From Anas platyrhynchos (lineage: Eukaryota > Chordata > Aves > Anseriformes > Anatidae), in NCBI RefSeq assembly GCF_047663525.1, contig NC_092606.1, positions 9,298,501 to 9,362,500 on the forward strand: a DNA stretch of 64,000 nt, in the 5' to 3' direction. Shown here one piece after another: positions 22,381 to 34,730 of the stretch. Under the pieces are notes generated by a model. The model searched no databases, was not told the origin of the DNA, and saw nothing but the letters and a program-made list of their open reading frames with translations. Position numbers and translations under genes: made by a program. How positions within the stretch are numbered: the stretch's first letter is position 1; the number at the start of each line of letters is the position of its first letter.

Positions 22381-24139
22381 AGAAAAGCTTCAGGATTGCC
22401 CTCAGGCAGATCTGGGGACCCACAGCATCCTCTGCCCTGGGGGCCAAAAGGGTTTTGCCCCCTTGGTCTGGATAAGAGCACATTGTCCCTCCCTGCCCCT
22501 CAGCCCCATTGGCTCTAGGGTCTCAGCATCTCTTTGCACCAGTGTCCTGGTGGCTGCTCTCAGGCAAGTGTGTGAGCACTCTGGTATGTCTTATAATAAA
22601 TAAGCCCTCCAAAGGCTGATTAATGTCATGTAATTAAAAATAAAACCAAGCCCAACAAGTGGGGTGGCATGGGCGTGTTCTCACTTTGTTTATGCAAGAG
22701 CTGCAAAACCTGCTGGCCATGCAAAAGGTTTTATTCACCCAAACCCACTTTAGATATCATCTCTAAATATTATAAAGGAGCTTTTGTTGTTGTTGTTGTT
22801 TTATTTTGTTTTCAATACATATATAGACTAGGAAAATGCAGAAGATGGTATTTTTTTCTGCCTCTCAAATGCAATAAGATCTATGAAAACCCATTTTCCC
22901 CTGTAGACAAATAACAAATCTCTGCCCTATTCCTGGGGGCTTTACACAGTTTAGAGGAAAGGAAGCATTATGTGGCAAAAGCAACACTTCAAAGAGGTCT
23001 GTGTGAGCACCAGGGAGTGTTGGGTTGGGAAATAAACAATCAGTCATTGCAGCTATTTCAAAGCAAATACAGTAACTAATGGTACTGAAATATCACCTAA
23101 CAGGAGTGAACATTCACACCTCTCAGGAGCTAAAGAGCTCCTTTCACCACACCCTGAGATGGGAACGGATCAAGAACAAGGTTCAAAATGGTCAAAATTG
23201 AGTTTACTTTTTCAGTTTTTGTTTAGAGTTCATCCGTAAATACAATCAGACAGGTGGGAAGCAGTGCTCAAGATTCAGCGTCTTCATCCTAAAACTGAAA
23301 GTTTTTACCATGAAAAAAATAAAAAGAAATTAAAATGTGAAATTGTAGTAATTTGGTTTTACAAGAGAATAGTTCCAACTGTTCTGGGAGAACCAAAGTT
23401 AATAAAAGTGCCAAAAATATATTTCTGTTTAAGAGATAAGGAAATCACATGTATTGATAATTTCATGTGCTTGGAAGGGAATGCCAGTCCAAATGAAGTC
23501 ATACCCACTTTCTGGAGGGATATGGCATGCAAAATCTTTATTGCCCCCATAATTTTTGTGCAGCCCTTGCTGGTGCTGTCATCCTAAGTGTATAAGAATA
23601 TGGAAATTGCTTCTGTGTCGGATTTTGGGCAGAGCAGAAGAGTTCTTGTACCCAAAGCTTGTCTACTTCCAGCTCCTCTAGCAGGTCTATAAGCAGAGCT
23701 TGTCTTTCTGATGGGAATTGTGGCATTTTGTAAATGAAGCTGCACCTGTTTAACTGAGGGTGTGATATTTCAACCAATTAGATCCATTTGTGCAGGAAAC
23801 CATGCCCTTGTTCCTCTTTGGAATAGCTTGGTTTGATTTAATTACGACTAAACCCTTATTAACACAGTTTGCAGAGGCTGGCTGTGCCAGTGGGACCCAG
23901 GCAGCTGCCCTGGGTGAAGCCAGTGGGACCCTCCCTGGCAGGTTAACCCACCCTGTCCCCAAAATGGGCCAACACTTTGCTTTTGGGACTGGCTGTGACC
24001 TCCCAGCTCCGGCTCCCTCCGGTTTCTCTCCCTCTGGCTAACAGATGGGTGGCTCGGAGGAGCCCAGCACCAGCCCTGCACCCACAGCTCCTGCAGCTCA
24101 GCTCTGTGTGGAGCCTGACCCCTTAACTTGGGGCAGGCG
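22381..24139. other. Unique DNA, no gene
   Basis: AT-rich in 22570-22920 and 23200-23560, with CTGATTAATGTCATGTAATT near 22616 and a TTG array at 22784-22800. A 107-codon lysine/isoleucine-rich frame at 23264-23587 follows from AT-rich composition and is unrecognised. No repeat family is seen. Confidence 0.45.
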
Positions 24140-24420
24140 TGCCCACCTTTTAGTATAATGGGCAAAGAAAATTGCTACAGGCGAGTTAATTACTAGAAAT
24201 GTTTGCTGTTTGAATAGCAGTGTAGCTATTGCATTTCAAAGCCAAGGAAACTGAGGCATGGGAGCCTGACAGAAATAATGCTCTTCTGCTTTCTAGGTTT
24301 GTTATTAATTACCTGATCCTTATAATGCTTCTTGGAGCTCAGTAAGTGCTCTCAGGGATGAGAGAGCTGCAGAAAAATTATTCGTGTGCCTTCTAAGGAT
24401 TGTTGTTGGGAGGTGGAGTA
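24140..24420. promoter_or_regulatory. Candidate regulatory block with a MIR-like scrap
   Basis: GAGTTAATTACTAG near 24183 and TTATTAATTACCTG near 24302 are strong TAATTA words. Between them, 24230-24272 contains 'aaggaaactgaggcatggga', close to the reversed MIR phrase 'gatgaggaaactgaggcaca'. That raises the possibility that part of the block derives from an old SINE. Confidence 0.3.
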
Positions 24421-24879
24421 TACTTCAGGCCTTGCAACCATAAGTGCTGGAGCACAGCTGAGACAGCAGGGCAAGCTTCTCGGCAGATAAAACAATCCAA
24501 ACCTGTAATCCGTGTTATGAGGTCATCTAAAGGACCAGTCACACCAAATATGATCAAAAATTAGATTTCTCTGGTGGAAAAAATTTGATCTGGCATTTCT
24601 CACAGCCTTGGTGTCTTTCCTTTGAAAGAATCCTTTGTTCTGCAGGTCTCAGGATGAAATTAAATCATAACTCATGTAAATACTGATTTTTGACTGGCTG
24701 GGAGCCAGTCCTATATACTGTAGCGACTTATACCCCCTTCCCCACATACACAGACCATGTCGAATTTCTCTCCACCCTCCAAACTGGGGTAGATTGAGGA
24801 CGTTTGTTTTGTTATTTCCCTGGAAACCTTATGAGAGATCAGAACATGTGGAGGGCATCCCTCTGGCTCCAGCACAGGG
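24421..24879. other. Unique DNA, no feature seen
   Basis: Mixed-composition single-copy sequence. No gene, repeat family or motif cluster is recognised. Confidence 0.5.
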
Positions 24880-25400
24880 CGTCCCCGAGCTTTATAAACT
24901 CAGCAAATTATGGACCTGATCCTGGGGCTTGGGTATTTCTGTGGCTGGTAGGATGAGCTCGCTCACAGGTCTTGCTTCTTGTGTGTGAGTTGTTCAGGAA
25001 CCATTTCTGGCTCAGAGTTTTTGGTTATAATTACTCGTCAGATGCTTTGGCTGGAAAGCTGCTATCCACGGGCAGTTTGTGACACGTCCTCTGAGCGCGT
25101 GGTGTTCATAATTCAGATTTACACGGTCTGGGACTGGTCACCTAAGCTGCATGGCATCATTTTTTATTTCCATGTTGTTTTAAATTAGGGAGCAATGAAT
25201 AACAGACTATGAAATTTGGGGTGAATACTAATTCATGCTGACTTGTGTGAAGCTTTTGGGAATTGCAGACATTTCCCAAATGCCCTGTGGTTTTCCAAAT
25301 GCTAGTGAGTCACAGCCAACCACTTTCATTCACAAAAATATTTTCAAGATTGTTTTTTTAACTATTTAATCAGCTCTGTGAGGGTTGGAGTTCTGTTTTC
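24880..25400. promoter_or_regulatory. Candidate large conserved non-coding element
   Basis: About 500 bp of repeat-free AT-leaning sequence. Words include GGTTATAATTACTCG with TAATTA at 25028-25033, TTCATAATTCAG, GAATACTAATTCATGC, AACCACTTTC and TTAATCAGC. The uniform texture and sharp contrast with flanks make it one of the better conserved-element candidates. Confidence 0.45.
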
Positions 25401-26740
25401 TGACTGAAGTTGGAGATACTCATGCTCATTTCACTTGGATGTGGATCTGGCCTAAGTTACCGTAACAGCATGTAATTACATATGAATACAGAAAAATGCA
25501 AAGTGTGTTAACTCAGAACCTTCTGAAATTAAAAGCAAATGCTCAATTAACATGAAAAAGAGACCTGGACTAAATTTTGCCTGTGAGACCCTCAAGCTGA
25601 TGCAGTTCTGGCTGTGGATGTGCCTTTTGCTGAGGGAGGAACATTTCACGTTGCCTTTCCCCATCCCCAATAGGATCAGATGGAAATGGTTCTCATGCTG
25701 GGATTTGGGAATAAGTCTCGGGGGAGATGGATTAGTGGGCAGTGGGTTGTGAGAAGGTCAAAAAGACAACAGATTGCATTGCTCTGTGCACACTGCAGCT
25801 CAGCTGTGCATCCATTATTTAGCAGTGTATGCTGTGTGTTTATATCTGCACCTCTGCTTTGGGGAAATTCTCTGTTTGCGTGGATACACACATCTCCTCT
25901 CCATCCTGCCAATGAGCCACGATAACCAACGGTGATACTGAACATTCGTTTTGTTTGTTTGTTTGTTTGTTTTTTCCAAAGGTAGCACGCTCAGAGCTTG
26001 GGCAGCCAGGCTTGAAGGCAGCAGCTGAGCGCTGAGGGAGGGGATGCAGAAGGAGGGGGGATATCTCGACGGGCCGTGCAAGGCTGTGCCGAGCCTGGTG
26101 CCAGGTGCGGAGCAATGCCTGGCTTTGGGAAGGGACCATGCTCTGCCCCAAATCCCCCCTGAAACTGAGGCACAGCCACAGCCTGTTCAGAGCTCCTCGC
26201 TTGTTGCTCCAGGCAGTCATTGCAGGGGCTGCTGTCCTCCGTCCAAATCCTTGCATGGTGCTGCAGCAGCAAAAAATAAAAAAATAAAAAAAATCATCCT
26301 GTTTGGGCAAATAGCGAGCTCACGAGCTTTGTTTTATTGAAACCATCAGGCTTGGCTAAAATCTCCGGTCTCAGAGCGAAGCCGATGACTTCATCCTTGG
26401 AGCTGCCTCCACATAACCTTTGCTTTCACGGATCTACCAGGAAGCTCCCCGGGAGGGGAAGCCCAGCTGCCAAATAAATCACACCTTCCCGGCAGAGAGG
26501 TGCGAGGTGCTCCACAGGAACCCGTGCTGCCTGGGAGAGGAGACACAGGGATCTTCTGCAGAGGTTTTTGGGCTTGTCCAGGTGCCAGCATTCTCCACCA
26601 GAGCCCATCGATGTAAATGCACGAGTTCTTGTGGGGTTTCGTTGCTCTGTTCCCAGTGAGGACTTGGCCAGAGCCTGTGTGCGTGGTAGGTGGGAAGGAG
26701 CCTGTAGTCAACCGAAGCACTTTTTTATTTTTCTTTCTAA
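25401..26740. other. Unique DNA, no gene
   Basis: GC-richer in 25980-26260. ATAAATCA occurs at 26474-26481. A 156-codon minus-strand frame (25840-26310) runs through the GTTT array and is spurious. No domain is recognised. Confidence 0.5.
25948..25976. repeat. (GTTT)n simple repeat
   Basis: About six GTTT/TTTG units ending in a short T run. A smaller array of the same type lies at 55805-55829. Confidence 0.9.
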
Positions 26741-26910
26741 TTAAAAGCAGATATATATATTTTTTAAAAAAATATTTGCAGGGGGAAACTATAATTTAGT
26801 TTTAGAATTTCCCATTTAATACTCCCCCAATGCCTGTGAAAAGCTTTGAGTTGCAGTTCATGATTTGAATCTTTATGGGCAATTAGCTGAGAAGGACTTG
26901 GAGAAACACA
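26741..26910. promoter_or_regulatory. Short AT-rich candidate regulatory block
   Basis: Begins with a nearly self-complementary AT/T6/A7 stretch (26751-26775) and continues with TTTAGAATTTCCC, CATGATTTGAATC and a homeodomain CAATTAG at 26880-26886. The first 25 bp could simply be low-complexity. Confidence 0.3.
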
Positions 26911-28186
26911 GGTAGGGATTTGCAGAGCTTGGGGTAGGGTGATGTGGGGATGAGAACCTGCAGAATGGGAAGCTTTGCCATAAGGAGGAGGGGAAGGAGC
27001 CCACCAGTACCACATTTCTTTAAAGATGCTTGAGCATCAGTGTTGCATACTGTCAGCAGCCCATAATTCAGACTCGTTCAGACCAGAAGCCAGATTTCCA
27101 CACACACACTCTGCAGTGCACACCTTGGGTTTGATCTGCTGGATCTAACAGAGCAGGCACCGAGAAGAGGCACTGGGAACCTGAGAGCTCTTCAAGCCCA
27201 GCCCTGGCTGAGGGTGATGCCATCTGCCCAGGAGAGCTGAGCAGAGGTCTCAGTTCTGGAGGGCACACAGGGGATTAAGTCCCTGGTGCCCTGCTTGCAA
27301 AAGAGCAAAGGCTTGGCTGGAACCGCAGAGGTTGCTTCCCATGTCTCCTGGGAGAAGACTGGGGGAGAAAAATGAGATGTGAAATTTGCCTTTTGCATCA
27401 TTTGAGGCTGTCTTCAGAGGGCTTGGGCAGTGGGAAGGGGAGACTCTTAGCTTTGGGGCCTCTATTTAAACTAGACCAACTTTTCCATAAGAAAATAGAT
27501 GCTGCTGGAGCACGTTTCTGGTCCACTATTTTTCCTTACAGACTTGCAATCTGCAGGTACTGGAGATTCTCCAGGCCAGAAGAAGACACAAAAGTGGAAT
27601 TATCTGATTCCATGACTATTGTTGTTTGTTTGTTTTCTATATTGTCACCCCAGCTCAAGTCAAAATTTATTCACTTGTGCCTCAAAAAGGAGAACAACTT
27701 GTGGCTCCTTCAGATCTGACTGACTCAGATGCATCATCTCCATGAACTGTTTGTCCTAAAGCCTTTCCCATCATTTTGGCTTTCTCCTTTCCCTGTTTTA
27801 TTCCCTCCTCCTGCCCCGTACCTCTCCTGGAGCCAGGAAGCCCTGCACACAGCACCTCCCCGTGAGCACACGCTTTCTGCTGCCAGCACAACAGGTCTGC
27901 CATTTTTGTCATTATTCTCAGTGTCTCCCATGCCTTGCAAAGCAAATATCCCACGTCTACCCATAGTGTTATTTACTTGTAGCCTTCAGCTAGCAAATAC
28001 TCTCTTTAATGTGCCCTCAAAAGAACTGAGGAGGATGAGGAAGAGAGCTCTGGCCTCCAGGGAAGAAGCTAGCCAGCTTGGGTGATCTGCCTCTGCCATC
28101 TTAATGTCCAGAGAAATTAACTGAATCTGAAGCTGGTGATTAATCCTCCAAGGGCAAGTATTTTAAACTACCAAGCTCTGACCCTG
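26911..28186. other. Unique DNA, no gene
   Basis: Ordinary single-copy sequence with a short CA run near 27101-27110. Frames up to 118 codons overlap on both strands without recognisable content. Confidence 0.5.
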
Positions 28187-28239
28187 AAATACCCAAAGTG
28201 CTCAAATACCCTGGTGCAAAGTACCCTAGTGCCCAAAGG
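28187..28239. repeat. Imperfect short tandem repeat (~15 bp unit)
   Basis: Three diverged units share the pattern AAATACCC...GTGC / AAATACCCTGGTGC / AAAGTACCCTAGTGC. Divergence implies it is older than the perfect duplication at 4254-4301. Confidence 0.7.
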
Positions 28240-30180
28240 CTGCAAATGAGAGGTGAGCAAAGGAAAGACAAGGCTATCTCTGATCTTGAATTTAGGTTAA
28301 AAACAGCAGGTAGCTGGGTAGGTCAGCATCCAGCTTGCCTTGACACTGGAGATTTGGTGCTGAAGGCACAGCCACCTCCAGCGACTTTGTGCCCAGCTCC
28401 TGCCAGGGGTGGGAGGTCGGGATGGCCCCAGCACCGCAGCAGATGCTGGCTGATGGATGGCACCCAGGTGGAATCGAGGCTCCCCGAGATGGTCCATATG
28501 CTCCTCATCAACCTGCAGCTGTTCTGCAGTGAGTGTCCCACAGTTATAGGAGCACAGTTATAGCAGCAACACGGACATATTCTCGCAGCTGAACGGTGAC
28601 TTCTCCTGCTGTTCTTAGGTCTTCTTTGCAAGCCTGGAGTACAAAGCTTCCCATTTACGTGCCGTGGCCATGCTGTCAAGGTGTAAGTAATCTCTTTCAT
28701 ACTTACTGAGCTGCATGGTCACCAAGGTGCAATATCTGATGGGCAACAGATGTCTGCTTTCTTCCAAGGTTTCAGTGCTGTATTATTGCTGTTATTTGCT
28801 CTATTTTGTGCTGCCAGGGAGGGGAGGAGGGGCAAGAACTAATGCAGCCTGCTGAATGAACGGCCCCCACAGTCCTGGGCTTTGTGGGGGCTATTTTAAG
28901 TGCTTGAATAATACAGATCTTGCATATCTCCTCAGAACTGCAATCACATCTCCTGCAGTGGGGATTTCTGGTTTATTCAGGCAGCCTTTATCCAAGCACC
29001 CTCTGGTGATGCCCCTGTGCCTGCACAGAGCGGCAGAAGACAAAACAACCTGCAGGTAAGATGAGGACTGTGTCCTCTGAGGATGTCTCTCCCGAAGGTG
29101 AGGTGCTTTACCTTTGCATTAGTTGTTTGTGCTTGGGGACCATGCAGGGAATTGTGCCTAGAGGTGTTCGGCAGCAGCTCAGGCACACCGGGGTGAGCTG
29201 TCATAACTTGCTTGATGGAGAGAGTGCGGTGGTGCCTCCGACTCTGCTCCAGTGCTGCCGCGTCCTTTCTGCTTTTGAAAAAGTGCTGTGCAGCCTTAAA
29301 CTTCCACCTCGATACCCTCCAGGAAGCCTGGCTTAACGCCTCATCTAAAGGACATGATACGAGTCATTAAAAACATTTTTTAAAAGTCTGGAGGTGACCT
29401 ATGGGGCTCCAGGAGACCGGCTCCGACGCAGCAGCAAGCGGCCAGCTTGCCTCTGAGCCACGGGGGCTGTTGGTGCCGGGGCTGTGCCCCCGTGGAGAGC
29501 ACCCGGCTGATCCCGAGCTGTTGGGAGAGTCCTGGGGGAGATGCTGGGAAGAGAGCTGCAGGGAGACCCTACATCGGTGTCGGAGCTCAGACAGCTGAAA
29601 TTCAGCCCAGGCCCTGAGCCAAATGCTAACTGCTTTTAGCAGCCCCTGGTCAGTACTTCAAGCTCTTTGCGTCGTGCTTCAGAAGCGTTGGACTCTGTCT
29701 AAATACGCATGATCCTTTGTGTGTGGGAAGTGTCTGAGCTGTCTGCAGAAGGGGCCACCCTCTGCAGATAGATGGCTGGAGACCTGTGGCATTGCTGGCA
29801 GGTTGCGGACCCTGGTGGAGATGGCCACCTGAGTGCTCCCTGCATTGGCATGACCAAGGGACATCCACATGTCCTCAGCAGAGCTGCTCCAGAGGTGCTT
29901 GCTTCCTTTCCCTGAAGTTACTGCTGGGGTCCCAGCTGCCAGCCCAGCTTTAGAAATGCCTCCATCCTTTATTGTAAGTGCCACAGTGCCTCGGAACTTG
30001 TCACCCATTGGGGACTTGTGCTTCTCTCTCTCTAGGTGCTCAGCCCCACACCTGAAGCCCCTGTCCCCTCCCCTGCCCTACCACCCACAGCAGACCTTTG
30101 GTGCAAGGGATGAGTCCATGTTCCCTGACACTTTGCTGCACAGTGAGCCACAGACAGTTTGTTTCAGCAGAAATTTGGGC
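28240..30180. other. Unique DNA with splice-bounded open segments, no confirmed gene
   Basis: Three segments (28468-28528, 28619-28680, 28981-29055) are each open and flanked by plausible acceptor and donor sites, the last by TTTATTCAG/ and /GTAAGA. Two are open in more than one frame and no family is recognised, so no exon is called. The remainder is featureless, GC-rich in 29400-29600. Confidence 0.4.
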
Positions 30181-30420
30181 TCCTCTGGGAGACTGAGCTA
30201 TCATAAAAGATGTATCCCCCTCGATCAGTGCATGATTCAGTCATTAGAGGTAGAGGATTGGAAAAGAAATGCCAGCTCAGGGATGTAATTTGGCTCCGTG
30301 GAGATACCTCAGCCTTGTCTGCGCTAATACTTGTAGTAATAGGTATTAAATTGGCTCATGTAGACACAGCCCTGAAAGGCAAGAAAACAACTTCACATCT
30401 CCTTTTTAACCTCTTTTCAA
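30181..30420. promoter_or_regulatory. Candidate conserved non-coding block
   Basis: Repeat-free with GCATGATTCAGTCATTAGAGG, TGTAATTTGG and a GTAATAGGTATTAAATTGG stretch. Part of it (30310-30374) has weakly similar inverted ends around TGTCT, considered and rejected as a DNA-transposon remnant. Confidence 0.3.
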
Positions 30421-31271
30421 GTCAACCTTTTTTCAGACCTGAGGCACAGCGTGTCTTTACTGCTGTTTATGCGATGCTGTGGCCTGGGGGGCTCACGTGC
30501 GTGGCAGCCCACGGTGCCAAGATCTGTGATCGTGTTCAGGGAGAGACACCCACAGGGAAGAGTTCAGGATCTAGGTAGGCACAACAGGAAGAGGAGGCGT
30601 TTCTCCATTTTGCACAGTGAGGGGCTGACTTGGATGCAGGGGGTTAAATCCAGGTGGGACAGTGCTGTGGCCAGCAGGGCTCCCCTCTACACAGAGCTCA
30701 GGCTGGTGGTAGGATGTGCTGCAGGAGAAGCAGCTCCCAAACCACCCAGTGTTACGTGATCAAAGTGTGCATCTACCACCCGACAGTGCTAGGTTACTTC
30801 AACCTGCCTGCCTATAAAATGCCTGGCGTAACCTGCCTGTGCTCCTGAAGCAGTATCCCAGGGCAGGAAGAAAAGCCTTGCCTGGCCATGGCCAGAACAC
30901 AACCCTGCCTCTCCTGAAGCAAAATCTGGTGCTTTGCCACCGAAGCAGCTTTTCCAACCCAGTGCATTCATCATCGCTGCCGCAATCTGTTCAAGGAGAA
31001 GCATCCACAGCTTCTACCTGGCAGGTGGGTCGCATCCTGCTATGGGTCAGCGCTGCTCTGGCCTCATTATTTGTGGATGGAAAAGGTTTTTGCAGTCTTT
31101 CAGAGTAACAAGTCACTGTGTTGCAAACTCTTATCGTAATCCAAGTTAGCCTTTGAAAATGCATTGCCAATTGTCTTTGTAGATAAACATAAACAAGTAT
31201 CTTTCATCAACATCCAGAAGACAAACCTTCATAAGCTGCTGTGGGGCCATTTGAGCAGCACCTCAGATGAG

Positions 31272-31323
31272 TGTTCTTGCAAAGAACAGTTGTTCTTGCA
31301 AAGTTACAGTTCCTTGGGAACTG
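31272..31323. repeat. Direct 13-bp repeat beside an inverted repeat
   Basis: TGTTCTTGCAAAG occurs at 31272-31284 and 31291-31303 (19-bp period). It is followed by CAGTTCC-TTG-GGAACTG at 31307-31323, a perfect inverted repeat with 7-bp arms. TTCTTGCAAAGAA is itself nearly palindromic. Confidence 0.8.
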
Positions 31324-32271
31324 TACATCTGACCAAGCTCTCTGCAGCATCTGATTAATGCTGTCAAACATAATGAAGGGAGGAAAAATCACAGAGTCAA
31401 TAGGGATGAGCTGGAGCAAGCTGAGTCCAAGTCCAGCAATGTGTGCCTGTCTCACGGTGAGCTTTTTTTGCTTTGTTTCGTTTAATAATGCACCATTCAA
31501 ATCCACAGTGCTGTCTTAGCAGAAGAAATGGGCTCCCATTCCTTCGGTCACATCCAGGGCTGAACGTGTATCTGTGTCACAAAGGTATTTGCATCTGGAG
31601 TCTCATCCTGCCCGAACTAGAAGGTCTTCGAAGTGCAAAGGCTGCTCAGCTCCTCTTCTAGGTTGGGCCCATTTCCAAGGTAAATGCAAGTCTTTGCAGG
31701 CAAGCTGGGGAAACAACTGCCTTACCCACTCTAGGGAGAGGGAGAAAGGTCTGGAGAAATATTATTACAAATTCCTGGCTTGAATAACTACTTCTGTCTC
31801 TTCTGGAGGCGGCACCCCCAGCAGGACAGCGCAGAGATTTCAGTGGTGCGTAAATGTTGAGACTGTAACACGTTCGGTGTTCTTCTCGGCAGGGCATCCT
31901 GGAAGGATCCCCTAATTGTTGCCTTCTCTTTTTTTTGCTTCCGCAGTGAACTGCTGGAAATCTTGGGCCATCCTGCCTCTGCCGCACTCCTGACCTCCTT
32001 CTGCCCAGCACTGTGACTGGGAAGGGTCAGTCGCTACTAGGAAGGACAGCAGAGCTCTTCTGGCTGCTTGGAGCAAGGGTGAAGGGTCTCAGAGAAGGAG
32101 CAGACATAATCTGTGCTTCGTTAGCACAGCCACCAAGGTACCTGAGTCCTATTTATCACCCTTACCTACTGGGCATCGCTTTCAATAAAGGAGAGGAGTA
32201 AGTCTTACAAGCTCTCCCAAAACTCCCCTAAGTCTCTATGTGAGGGACCTGATGTAAAGTCTTGGCAGGTC

Positions 32272-32295
32272 CTCTCCTAGGAACTCTCCTAGGAA
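32272..32295. repeat. Perfect two-copy 12-bp tandem repeat
   Basis: CTCTCCTAGGAA at 32272-32283 is repeated exactly at 32284-32295. Each unit holds the palindrome CCTAGG. Confidence 0.9.
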
Positions 32296-32530
32296 TTTAG
32301 AGGCAATGTGGGGGGAAGGGAGAAAAAGAAGGTGTTGGTTTGGCACAGGTGAAGGCTTGGGTCAGCTCTTGCCCAGGACAGACCAAAAAGTGCACCTGAA
32401 ATCTTGGGGGCATCCTCAGCAGCCAAACCCTCAAGACTTGGACCAATTCTTTGTGCTCTCAGCTGGGCATGAATTAGCTCCAGGGGCAGGGCAGAGACAC
32501 AGTTATTCCCCAAACCAGAATGTGGGGTCC

Positions 32531-33560
32531 TAAATTGCTTAGGAGATATATTTATTTTAAATGCAATAATCCCCAAATTATTATCCTTTAGCTAGAGACA
32601 CTTGGAGTTTCTACATTCAATCCCATTTTCAGCCCATGTATGTAGGTAACTCAGCAAGATGTGGCAAAGCAGATTCCCTAAATCCACACCAACGATGTTT
32701 AAGAGCAATGGAGGGACCATATCTGTTTCCTTATTTATCTCTTAGTTCTCCGTGCCTCAGAGATTGCTGCATGATCTTGGATGAGTCTGTCTGAAAGTGT
32801 TGCCTCACGTTAGCCCTCCAAAAAATTGTTCACTCTTATTTGTCGTTCAATCTGCCAAATGTTTTACGGTTCTTGTGATACATCCTGGAAGTCAGTTGAG
32901 TGGCAACAGGTTTGGTCTCTTCTCCTGCAATGATGTCTGAATAAATAGCCTCTGATGTTAGTGCATGTTGCATATCAAAGCAATTGTTCTTGGTCTGTGA
33001 AATATAGTCTGTATTAATCTCTCCCTTACCTGTAAACTAGGTGAAAAAGCGTACACATGCACACAAATTATTTGATGTTTTTTCTCTAAATCAAAAAAAT
33101 TGTCTCCATGGTCCTATTATCTCCTCTTATTAAGTATGTTTTCATGCTGCGCTTTTTTTGTGCCCACAGTCAATAACAATTTAAATGATACTCTTTGATG
33201 CCCTTTGTTCACATCATTTATTTCCATCTCTTTATCTGATTTTGCCAACAGGACCTAATTTGAAAGAGGCTGCAGTTCAGCGGCAGGAGGGATTTAAACA
33301 CTGTTAAGACTGACATTTTCCCTCATCTCACATCCCGTGGGGTACCTGATTGCAAATTTATAATACACCAGAGGTCTCGCCATCAGAAGATACAGACTTA
33401 CAGTAACAGCAACTAATTTAAAAAAGATCTCCAGCGCATCAGTGTCTGGGGCTGGTTTACACAGACTAATTAATCCTTATTTGACCTGAATTAACTCTTA
33501 ATCTGTGTGAAATGAAAGAGCTTTACTGGGATACAGCAAATTTTAAAAGATGGAAAATCC
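32531..33560. promoter_or_regulatory. Candidate long AT-rich conserved non-coding element
   Basis: About 1 kb of AT-rich, repeat-poor sequence. The part at 33240-33550 is richest: TAATTAATCC at 33477-33486 combines a homeodomain palindrome with an OTX/PITX-type TAATCC, followed by GAATTAACTCTTAATCTG. No open frame of note crosses it, and coding use can be excluded by stops in all frames. Confidence 0.45.
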
Positions 33561-33638
33561 ATTCAGAACAGGAGGTTTCTGCAGCTGGGTGACTCGTGGA
33601 TTAAAATACTTGCCGGCTGCTGCTGTGGAAAATTAGCT

Positions 33639-33717
33639 CGTTCTTTTTTTCTTTTTATTTTTTTTCTCTTTTTTTCTTTTCCTTTCCATTTTTTTTTCCC
33701 TTCCCACCCCTCTTTTA
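33639..33717. repeat. Polypyrimidine tract
   Basis: Nearly uninterrupted T/C over about 79 bp with only two A bases. Such mirror-like purine/pyrimidine tracts can form triplex DNA. A minus-strand frame reading lysine-rich peptide through it is spurious. Confidence 0.9.
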
Positions 33718-34730
33718 CGAACCAGCAAATACAAGAAAGGGGCAGAAGACTTTTTGCCACCATCTGTCGTCCATTGGTAAGTAGCATAGATGCAGGACAG
33801 ATTAATCCTCCATGCCATTTCTTGCTGGTACCTTGGATTTATCCAAGTTGTCTGCAGGATGGCGCAAGGGAGAAAGACCACTTTGGGGCATATCTTCCCT
33901 TTGGGTGTCCCCAGGCTGCTCAGTCTCCAGCTAAGAGATGGCTGCTCTGCTTCTTGGGAGCAGCCACCTGGGCAAGGACTGTTTGTCCCATAGCTTTGTG
34001 ACAGGGAACAGGGGATTCTGAGGGCACAAAATGTTTTGCTGGACTCACACAGATGGAAAAAAAAAATAAGATTTTTGACCTTGGAGTTGCTCCATCAGGT
34101 GTGATGAAGGACAAGCTTGGTCAGCTGTCCTCTTCCGTCTTGGAAGACTTGGCCAGTCTTGCCTGTCTTGTTCAGCATTTGTGGGTGTGTTAAGGGCTGG
34201 CTAGGCCTTGGCAAAGCTGTGTTAATAACGAATAGCTGAAGGATTTTGGCCTGGCACGTGTACCTGTGCCTTGGTTAGGTTTTGTGGTGTGCTGAGCTGA
34301 AATCTCCTGCCTGCGGAGGCTCTCTCAGAGCTCACCCCGTTGTGCTCTTGTCGCCTCTCAGTGTGCAAAGGCAGGCAGCAGATGCTTGGAGGAGACCAGA
34401 GATGGCAACGTGGCAGTGAACTGATGGTGCTAGGTGAGACATCTCCCCCAGCCCCAGGCAGGCAGGAGCTCACCTTCCTCCTGTGTTCTTGGCATGCTTT
34501 TTAACCCTGCTTACCCATTATTTATTCTCTTTAGCTCTTGCCAATATCAGTACCATCACATCTTATCTGAGTGCAGAGGACAGGATCATTTTCTCCTCTT
34601 TCTGGGGTGGAGACCTGTCCAAACTCACCCAAGATACCTGAGGCAGGAGCATGACATGAGCCCCAGCCCTCTGACCCCCCTGTGCCTTAGGATCTCCTCT
34701 GCCATGCTGGTAATGTCACTGCAAATGCTG
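33718..34730. other. Unique DNA, no feature seen
   Basis: Mixed-composition single-copy sequence with a short A run near 34056-34066. No gene, repeat family or motif cluster is recognised. Confidence 0.5.

Larger units (their letters stand above)
30421..32530. other. Unique DNA, no gene
   Basis: Single-copy sequence. A perfect POU octamer ATTTGCAT occurs at 31587-31594. AT-leaning part 31340-31500 includes CTGATTAATGCTGTC. No domain is recognised in frames up to 122 codons. Confidence 0.45.

Noticed and set aside
23264..23587. 107-codon Lys/Ile-rich plus-strand frame
   Set aside because: Composition follows from AT-rich DNA. There is a minus-strand counterpart and no family resemblance.
26160..26190. 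'gaaactgaggcacag' as another MIR fragment
   Set aside because: Only about 15 bp match with no supporting flanking order.
25840..26310. 156-codon minus-strand frame
   Set aside because: It reads through the GTTT simple repeat and shows no domain.
30310..30374. Possible miniature DNA transposon with TGTCT-containing inverted ends
   Set aside because: The ends match only loosely, the flanks show no target-site duplication and the element would be very short.
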